Source of the DNA: Rhabdophis nuchalis
Taxonomy: Eukaryota; Chordata; Lepidosauria; Squamata; Natricidae
Length of the DNA stretch: 64,000 nt
Assembly: GCA_039707465.1 (NCBI GenBank)
Contig: CM077647.1
Span: 122,244,610 to 122,308,609, forward strand
Direction: 5' to 3'
The notes under the pieces were generated by a model, which had not been told where the DNA came from, did not search any database, and saw only the letters and a list, made by a program, of their open reading frames with translations. Each line of letters starts with the position of its first letter. Within the stretch, counting starts at the first letter, position 1. This document shows, one piece after another, positions 55,921 through 64,000 of this stretch. The position numbers were made by a program, and so were the translations under genes.

Positions 55921-58902
55921 AAATCACCAGTAATTGAGCTTGTTTCAAGAGAACCTTCACTTGTAAGCTAAATTACTATGCTAAAACCCAATAGTTGAAG
56001 ATCTAGGAAGTATGATCATGAAGAATGTGAACCACATTTGAATATGAAGGGTGAAGAGAAGGAAAGGACTTTGAGAATATGGATACCTGATACTGGTTTC
56101 TGGCTATTAAAATAGGATTACTAAAATGGGAATTCTAAAACAGTATTAAGCTTCTTTTTCTTCTGTTGCCAAAAATTTCTGATTCAACAACATTTTTTCA
56201 TGCTTCAGGTGGCTAAATACTTAATTATGTTTTAAATGCTATTAAAACACTTGTTCATATCATATTTTATATTCCAGAAGTCCATTGCATATCAGAATAA
56301 ATATTGAAACCACTGAGCTGCCATATTTATTGTTATCTTCCATAACAAAGTTGCTCCATCATTGCCCACACTGCTTCCTTATTGCCCAGACTGACAAATA
56401 AAATTCAAAGTGGATAATAAATTATCGTGAAGTTGTGAAATAAACAGAACGTTGTTGACCCAAACTGTTGAAAAATGGACAAAATCATATAAAAATTAAC
56501 AGATTTCATTTCATGCAGTTCTCTTCATCTTTGATTTGGCTTCAAATTTAATATTCATTGCTGCAATTAAGGTGTCTGTGTTAAGAATTGTGAGAATGTC
56601 CTGCTACTTTCATCCATCTTGTGTTAAGAAGGAGCACTATGATATTGTCTGTATTCAAAAGAGCAAGCTAATTTTTATGTGATATTCCAGAATGCTTACA
56701 CTTACATTCCAGTAATTGCATTTTTGAATGTGCACCCATCTGTTTTCTGTTGCTCCCAGAAAACACCCAGTGTTTTCTGAAATGTTAACATGCTAGAGGT
56801 TTCAAATAATATATGAGTTAAGTCATCACTGAACACCATAACAATTCAAAAGGCATGATCGGATAAAGTTGTTGGGGTCAATGCGCTACAGAAATATATG
56901 CATGTAGGGAAGTAGTTGAGCATTTTGCAAGTAACCAGACTTGGAATGTCAAAAAAAGCTTTCAAGTGTTCTTTATCTCTTCTATCCTCTTGTGCTTTGG
57001 GATACTTGATTCTACAAGTGCTCTGGTCACTTTTTAGGGGATTACTTAACTTCTTGGTTTTAGCAGCATGTGACCTTTATCTGCAAAACATGAAATTGAC
57101 TTTTATTAAGTCAAGCTGCTTATTTCTAGAGAACAATCTATTTTGCATTGGCAGCTTTATAAAATACCTTGACATGGACAACTTCAACTGGAACCTATTC
57201 ATATACTCAAAGACTTGGAAGTAAGAATTACTTAGACTGAAAACTGAATTTCTTTCAGTTGTTTGGAAATCTTTACAGGTTATATTCCTGCCTAGTGTCT
57301 ATGAGTTTGTTTGTTTTTTAGCAATTCTAGACTTTAATAATCTTTTTTCAGGAAGATTCTCAGTTTTCTATTCCTGAGAGATCAAGTGGAGATACTGCCA
57401 CATAATATAATCTGCAAGTGACAAGTTGGAACATAAAATCTATGCAAGGAGTTCCTAGTGTTTGAAAAGATGATGGAATCTCCTCCTCTGAAATTCATAT
57501 ATGAACTTTCATCCTTTCTGCATCTTGAAAACCTAGCAAGTTCCTTTCATGTTTACAGCTAGCATTAAAACTGATTTGATGAACTCTTTTGCTATTTTAT
57601 TTTTACAAAATCTTTTGGCCATGTTATGTAATGCCAATAACAGGATTTTTATCCATTGATCTGAGTCACTGAACTGTGTCATATAGAGTAAACCCAAAAT
57701 AAGTCTACTTGAAAGTCTTTCTTTTGATTTACAATGGACACTCTTGAGTCTTAGTGGAACTTGGGATCCTAAGGCAAGGCAAATAAATACTTGTAGGAAC
57801 TTCTTTTTTTTCTTCAGGAATTTTCTTGTTTGCTTCATGTATTCTCTTTATTTTCCAGGACTTTAGCAAGATTATCCAGGCTCAGTGATTTTTTAACTTT
57901 CAGTCAAGCCAGGCTGATACAAGAAGAATCTGAGAAGGGCTTTTTGTTCCCATTTCTCCCCCTGGCTCTCCGCGCCTGCCTTCACAGTCCCTTCACCATG
58001 GTAACCAATGGAGAATCACAGCTCCTTCACCATGGGCAATGAATTGTAACCTGCTTGATTACTCTTCGCCCCATGCTGAGTACTCAGTTGGATAGTGGCA
58101 TTTATCCTTGAATCCTGGGAGGACAACCACTTTATTGGTTTAAGTAAAGTCCTCTTTACATAGTACAGTAAGGTTCTAGTGCCTCGCTGAGGGTAAGCCT
58201 TAAGTATCCAAGACCTGCATTTCTCACAAAGGCGTAGAATTTAAGGGCCCGTCATTTGAATGATGAAAAACTTGTTTTGAGGTTTTGAGGACATGGTGGC
58301 GCCACTGAGGACACTGTGCCAGCAGTGATTAGTGTTTTATTCAATCCACTTAAGAATATTCCAATCGGATCTTAATGTGGATCCTGGAAAGTTCCAGCAC
58401 CTATTTGATAAGAATTGCTCTATAAGCTGATTATAGTATGGTCTATTTCTCTTATATTTGGGGAAACGTTTATCTCTGAGCCATCTGCTAAATATTGTGA
58501 AAAATAGGAAAAATAGGAGCCAGGAAAAATAGTGTATATTCCTCTCAATAAAATGCATAACAGAGAAAGACCTGGATGCACATTTCCAAACATAATAGTG
58601 TTTATAGAAAAAAACACCTGACAAATTCAGCAGAGATCTCGGTTATAGGAGAAAGATGCTAGGTACAGAATAGCAAGCTGTATTATGCCTATATTTGGGA
58701 AAAAGTTGAAATAAATGTTTGGTCATTTTTCCCCCATCAACTAATAGAATGCGATTAGTAGTCACTGCATGAAACATAATGTAAAATCATGATATTTCAG
58801 AACTTTGTCAAAGATCTCAGAGAGAAATCAATAATTCTGCAAATTGGTAAAATGATTTTTTAAAAAATTGAACAAAATGAAATCTATCAGAAAAAGCAGG
58901 TG

Positions 58903-59740
58903 CAGGTAGTCCTCGAGTTATGAATGTAATAGAGCCTGCCCATTTCATTCATAACCTGAGGATTTGTAGGAATGAATCCTGTACCTTCAATGGGATCACT
59001 CCCTCTTTTTGCCCATGCATTTGCTAATCGAATGCAAGGCTTGTTAAGTGCACATGAGGTATTTCAGGGTGGGGAAGGCCATAGAGGCCTATTCATGGAA
59101 TAGGTCACCTGCCTAAGACCACCAAAGGTCTCCCCAACCCACTTAAATACTTCATGCTCCCCGCAATTGCTTACCCCCCTAACCTGCCGTGCCAGGTCAC
59201 TTACCTTGTGAAGATCTAGCAAGTAGTCTCAAGCCTCTCTGCTGTTCAATTTAGGCCTGTGCATGCCTTGCCTGGCATGTTGCAGGCCGAAATGGAGCTT
59301 CTGAGTGGTGGATCCGCCCCTCAGATTCTCCATTTCAGCCTGCAACATGTCATGTGAGGCCTCTGGAAGCCTGAACAGGAAGATCCAGCCCTCAGAAGCT
59401 TCATGTTGACCTGCAACATGCCAGGCGAGGCCTCTGGAGGCCCACACAAAGTGTCGGAGGGGTACATTTTCTGCTCAGAAACTCCATTGCTGGGTGAGGC
59501 CTGGGAGGCCCAAATGGAGCATTGGAGGGGCGGATCCGCCCCTCAGAAGATCCATTTTGGCTGCTAAACATTTAGGACAAATATTACAGAGCCTCTGAAG
59601 TTGTTCGTAAGGAACAACAACTGCTGTGGTGCTGCAAGATTCGTAGTTTTGGAACTTGTTCTTAAATGCTAGGGGGTGCTTATCATGCAATTTTGAACAT
59701 TTGCTAAGGGAACGCTCATAACCCGGGGATTACTTGTACT
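58903..59740. mobile_element. TIR-bearing non-autonomous DNA element (about 838 bp)
   Basis: The left end CAGGTAGTCCTCGAGTTATG and right end CATAACCCGGGGATTACTTG form imperfect inverted repeats of the same type as the 'AGTCCTCAACTT' family. The interior differs from the short members: it has a GC-rich middle with repeated units (GATCCGCCCCTCAGA at about 59309 and 59532; GGCGAGGCCTCTGGAGGCC and similar). Frames on the minus strand (59447-59229 and 59690-59475) show no domain. Confidence 0.78.
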
Positions 59741-60127
59741 TCTTAGGGTGATTGGGATTACCTTTCAAGGCTTGAGATTGCTTTTCAGCCATTATCTGTC
59801 ATAATTAGTAATGCTCTACTGTTTTGTCGACCTAGTAAATAAATTGATTGCTTGTTCTCACTGAACTTTTAATGGAGCATTCAGAGATATTTTGGATTAT
59901 GTGTGACAAATACTTAAACATTTCAGTGTTCATGGTGCTGGGTGTATAAGCAGGCTGGTCCTGCTGCCAATTACCTATGAAGAATTATCTGCCAAGAATT
60001 ATCTATGAAGAAGCACTTCACATTCTTGTAAAGTAACTGAAGTAATAAAACAGTAAAGCCGAAAATAAGGATAATTTGCAAAAAGTAGCAGTATGGTCTT
60101 TAGATAGATGGGCTTTTGTATGTAGCA

Positions 60128-60345
60128 GCATAGTTTGGTCTAGTGGTTAATGCATTAGATTAGAACTGGAAAATCTAATCATCCTCTAGGCGCAGAAATC
60201 AGCTGGGTGATTTTGAGCCAGCCATCCTCTCTCAGCCCTAGAAAGAAGGCATTGGTAAAGCACTTCTGAAAAGGTTGCCATGAAAATTGTAGGGAAATGT
60301 TTGTATTGGCATCAGGAATTGGGTGGCTTAATCATGGACTGTAAT
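60128..60345 (+). mobile_element. tRNA-derived SINE (squamate type)
   Basis: Starts AGCATAGTTTGGTCTAGTGG and TTAATGCATTAGA, a tRNA-like A box (TGGTCTAGTGG). The body has GCTGGGTGATTTTGAGCCAG, CATCCTCTCTCAGCCC and GAAGGCATTGGTAAAGCAC, phrases of the Sauria/Squam SINE families. The B box is mutated, so it is an old copy. Confidence 0.75.
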
Positions 60346-61951
60346 GACAAGTGTAGTGGTGTAGTATAATAGATATTCATTATAACTGTCTCTTCCTTAA
60401 GGATAATCATGTAATATACCAGGCACAGATTGATTTAGTTACAACAAATTGCTCCTGTTCTGCTTTACCCATAGCAGTAAGACTGCTGCTGCCCTTTTAC
60501 TCAATGAAATATGCATTTGGCTTGATTTCAGAAATATTTTTCTAGCGGATGTTATGAAAGATGCCTTATTTTGGGTCCACTGATTTTTTTTAAATTGAAA
60601 GAAGAGATGTGAAGTATAGGTAATTGAATACTTGTGTGTTCCATATGAAGATTTCGTCATGGATTTCCTTGATGGAATAATTTGCTCATCATGTGAAAAC
60701 GTTGAGTGTATTCATTTGCAAAAAAAAATAAAAAATTGGAGCAATGCTGCCAAATCATATGACCTTTTCTTCCTTCATTAGCACTAAAAGAAATGCAAGA
60801 ATTATATGAAAGTTTCCTCCCATCCCCCAAAAGACCTAGCTTCTATTTATAGATTCACTTCTCTGAATGATTACAAGTTGTTATAATTTGCATGTAGGTT
60901 ACTCAATAAACACGACTGGCTGGCCACTTTGAAATGATTACTGTCTATTGATAAAGCAGCTTCTCTTTCTCTATTTGGATCACACTGCTTCTCACTTAAC
61001 TGTATCAGCAGTTTGAGTGTCCTGTTGCCTGATTCATAACTACATTTCTGTCCATTTCAAAATTTTAGCTGTTATTGGAGGGGTGAAAATCCATAGATCT
61101 TGGAAATTCCTCCTTCATATTACACTATCATTCAGGGGGAAAGAATACAACTTTTCAAAAGCAATCAGCAAGAATATTTCCTCAGATTTTTTCCAGTAGA
61201 TTACCTTTTATGATGTTCAACAAACACCCCAAAATTTTTCATGCTCCTATCTTGTTCAGTCAGGTATACCTTTAAAATATAATTTAAGGGACATTGAAAA
61301 GACAGCTTGGTGTCTATTGAAATGTTCATTGTCCAGGTTCAATGTTTGTTATTAGTTCTTCTGGCTAGGTTTTTTTTCTGAAGTACGTTCAGGCATTTTA
61401 TACATTTTTGGGATGAATAGGTACAGATCTGCTTTTCTTGATCCTTAGAACTATGCATCAGATATCTTCAGCAATGACTAACTTGATACTAAAACACAAC
61501 TTATTGTATAAATCACTGTAGATGTTTAATTCTCTCCATACTGATGTTCTAATATCTTTAAATGCATTATCTGCAACCAAAGCATGACGCAAGGCGTTCT
61601 TATGAGGGCTATTATAATCTGCACTGAAAGAAGAAGATGAAAAAGCTTGCTTTGCATTTGGACTTCTTGACTCTGCTTTCATGTTTGCTACCGACTGATG
61701 CACCACCAGAGCAGTTGCTTTTTACCTTGCAGTACCTGTTTTGTTGCTTGGCTCCAAAATCTGTAATGGCTACTTCCATTTCTACTGTTATCTTCTTTAG
61801 CTAAACCCTGCCTGTAAACAATCGCATATGCATGCCCATTTCTTGCTCTGTGGGGGATGAGCAGTCTAATTCAAAACCTTATTGCTTAGCTGATGGGCCA
61901 TATTCCAAAGCCGAGCTCCTTATTCTGAGTGCTGAATGTGTGTGTTTCCAG

Positions 61952-62038
61952 GCACTCCCCTCCATATACCAGTTGATGATGGATCTGATGAACCAGGGTC
62001 TGAAGCTTCTGATGCTAAAAGTACCCCAACTGTGGAAG
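61952..62038 (+). CDS. MAPT: MAPT second coding exon (tau exon 2)
   Basis: This 87-bp exon is bounded by TGTGTTTCCAG and GTGGGAGC, identical in length to human MAPT exon 2. With one base carried over from the previous exon it reads TPLHIPVDDG, then SDEPGSEASDAKSTPTVE, against human SPLQTPTEDG and SEEPGSETSDAKSTPTAE. It forms the first acidic N-terminal insert of the tau projection domain, which in mammals is optional through alternative splicing. Both ends are phase 1, so the exon could be skipped without a frameshift here too. The donor is weaker than consensus (GAAG|GTGGGA), compatible with regulated inclusion. Longer open frames at 61832-62089 and 61936-62313 are read-through of the flanking introns. 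Confidence 0.93.
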
Positions 62039-64000
62039 GTGGGAGCTCTTTGTCTCATTACTTTGAAATTTATAGCAGCCAGCTCTTGAATGTGTCTCTG
62101 AAAAGTGCATCAACACCGGTCCTCCTAACCATAATGAAAACTTTATTACTCCTAATATTAAATGATTTTTCTTCTAGTTTTAGTTATTGCTGTGAGTGGA
62201 ATTGCTGTGAAAAACCTTTTTTGTTATCTTGTTTGCACCTTTCACAATTAAATCCAGAATTGTTGTTAGCCAGATATTGTTTCTTCCCTATAGTGCCTTC
62301 CCAAGGATTTTAAATATTCACCTTCTTTTGGAAAGGTTAATGTAGGAATTGACAAAGTTAGGTTTCAGAATAGCATTAAAAGAAATCTTTCATTTATAGG
62401 GACATTCTTTCCAGCTCATGGACGAAAAAGTAATGGGTTAGCTAGGGTTAGAATTAGGTAAATTTAGGTTACATCTATAACCCTATATCATTACTAAATT
62501 AAAATTGATTTTATACCATGGTTACCTCACCAACCTACATTAGAAACCCACCAAATTATTCTAGAGCTTCACAAATAAGTTTAACTATTTTGCTAGCTTA
62601 CATCGAAAACAAAACAAGCAATCTCCCATTTTTTTTATCTGAAATAATGCTTTTCTATCTGATGACATAGATGTGATTGCTAAAATTATGCTGTCTCAAA
62701 TGGAATTACAGTTACACAATTAGCCATGTAGAAAATCATTATTTTTATTTTGTAATTGTGCCATCTTTGTCATCTAGCATTTGTTTGCTTGTTTAAATCA
62801 ATACATGTAAAAGTTCATGTTTCATGAAGTTACTATGCTCTAGAAACCTGTTGCTCTTAAATTAAATCGAGCACTTTTGCTATATGAAGTTATTTCAGTT
62901 TTCAAGCATTTGGAATGCATCAAAGGGCAGTTTTAAGAGGAGATGACAAACAAATGGCAGAAAAGAACATAGTCGAGCAAGCTTGAAGAACTAAAGTGTA
63001 GGCATGCAGTGGTGTATTAACCATTAAGAATACTAAGCAGGTGCTTAGGGCACCAGGCCCAAAGGAGGCACCACAAAGTTGAGAAAGGAAAAAAAAAACC
63101 AATGAAGATTTTACAGTATGTACAAAGGAGGGAGCACAGCAAGATTTGTCAGCACGTGGGGCACAAATGAGCCTACTGTAGGCATGCCCTTATTAATTTA
63201 ATTAAATCTTTGCTTCAGTAATACATACCTGATTATTACAAGTACTTTATTCAAGATTCTTTGTTTTTCATCTTTTGGGCTAGAAATACCCTTGAGTGTT
63301 AAAACCATTTTCCATCTGTAAATACTTGTTCCGTTGCATCTTAATTTTGGTAACACTATTGCTATGAAATCTGGCAAATGGAATCTTCTAAACATCACTT
63401 CTTGAAGCATCACACTGAATCTGAAAGGTAAGCAGTTCTGTAAATGTTCCTCTGTGGACTGCTAAGTATAATAATTATTTTTGGTGAAAAATGCTAAGAG
63501 AGTGAACATTATAGAAAATAGAAACACATTTACTGAAGTTACTTCCAACAGAAATATTTTATGGACAACATGCATTTTAATCCCTGGTTTTGGAAGCATT
63601 GGTGAAGCCTAATCCATACACTGGAGAATAACGATGAATCTGTGTACAAATACTTGGCATCATGATTCCTGTACATTGCGTTGTTCATTGAGCTGTTGTA
63701 TGCTTCTCATACATAAGCATTTGGGATGGAAAGTCAGACAGTATTACCATAGCTCCTTGTGTTTCCTTTTTCTGTCTCTTTCACCATCTTGTCTGTTTTC
63801 TTGTCTATGGCAATTAAAAAATTACATTGGGAGAAAATGGCATACACCTAATATGCTTTTTCCAAAACTTCTTTTTTTAAATCTATATTCTTAACTTCTT
63901 GTAAGTTACTTGCCTTTGGATAACTGACCTTGTTATTTCTTGGGGAGACATCTCATATTTTGTTATTACAACCAGTTTGATGATGATGATGCAGTGGTTT
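62039..64000 (+). other. MAPT: MAPT intron 2, partial (runs off the window)
   Basis: No candidate for tau exon 3 (an acidic 87-bp exon in mammals) or later exons was found. Apart from one hAT MITE at 63007-63178 the sequence is AT-rich and featureless. Confidence 0.65.
63007..63178. mobile_element. hAT-type element (172 bp)
   Basis: The octamer TAGGCATG is duplicated exactly at 62999-63006 and 63179-63186. The element starts CAGTGGTGTATTAACC and ends GGGGCACAAATGAGCCTACTG, with CAGTGGTG against CCTACTG as weak terminal repeats. GTGCTTAGGGCACCAGGCCC and GGAGGCACCACAAAG are typical of hAT elements with 'gggcacc' motifs. Confidence 0.85.

Larger units (their letters stand above)
49240..61951 (+). 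other. MAPT: MAPT intron 1 (about 12.7 kb)
   Basis: GTGAGT to TGTGTTTCCAG. It contains an old sense LINE, the long antisense L2, a CAAT-rich cluster, one TIR element and SINEs. Nothing else is recognisable in about 55.2-55.75, 55.97-58.9 and 60.35-61.95 kb. An open frame at 56916-57224 is AT-rich with no recognised domain and is treated as chance. Confidence 0.8.

Noticed and set aside
60128..60200. Possible tRNA gene
   Set aside because: An A box is present, but the B box and acceptor stem are not, and the sequence continues into a SINE body.
62039..64000. Search for tau exon 3 or 4
   Set aside because: No acidic phase-1 exon with matching splice sites was found; (A)AAG|GTAAGC at 63426 lacks an open frame upstream.
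1..64000. CRISPR arrays, phage, plasmid or bacterial operons
   Set aside because: No regularly spaced repeats with unique spacers and no prokaryotic gene organisation; the content is clearly vertebrate.

Overview
The window is vertebrate nuclear DNA, most likely from a snake. It is AT-rich and intron-dominated, and it is packed with transposable elements in combinations typical of snake genomes. These include L2/CR1-superfamily LINEs with '...AATAAATAAA' tails, a CR1-L3-type LINE carrying an (AATAG)n end, RTE-BovB, Penelope-like and classical CR1 fragments, Tc1 elements, a tRNA-derived SINE, 5S-derived SINE pieces and many short hAT-type inverted-repeat elements. No bacterial-type genes, CRISPR arrays or operons are present.

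The only host gene I can support is the 5' half of the microtubule-associated protein tau gene (MAPT), on the + strand. A CpG-rich block (about 27.48-28.21 kb) holds the probable promoter and the non-coding exon 0, whose donor is at 27908. The first coding exon is 49150-49239: a 17-nt leader, ATG at 49167, and the start MADQHQDF. The second coding exon is 61952-62038: exactly 87 bp, encoding DEPGSEASDAKSTPTVE, very close to mammalian tau exon 2. Both coding exons join in phase 1, as in human MAPT. The gene continues beyond the right edge. Intron 0 is about 21.2 kb and intron 1 about 12.7 kb.

Layout: 1-27.48 kb is intergenic upstream DNA, almost entirely repeat-derived, with L2 copies at 2.4-3.8, 5.05-7.6 and 11.2-15.8 kb, Tc1 at 16.1-17.2 kb, BovB and L3 at 17.4-19.4 kb, Penelope at 20-20.8 kb, CR1 at 20.9-21.7 kb and another LINE at 24.9-26.0 kb. 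Intron 0 (27.9-49.15 kb) carries one sense L2 (36.9-40.3 kb), a second Tc1 (41.0-42.6 kb), a solo LTR (43.8-44.1 kb) and an antisense L2 (47.8-48.5 kb). Intron 1 (49.24-61.95 kb) contains an old sense LINE (49.7-50.8 kb) and an antisense L2 (51.0-54.5 kb) whose roughly 3.3-kb ORF is broken by essentially one 14-bp deletion. It also contains a TIR element (58.9-59.7 kb) and a SINE (60.1-60.3 kb).

Most of the novelty lies in the mobile elements. At least nine short hAT-type elements can be delimited to the base by terminal repeats and 8-bp target duplications, and several nested insertions give relative ages. Family names are from memory of motif and terminal sequence; no database search was possible.
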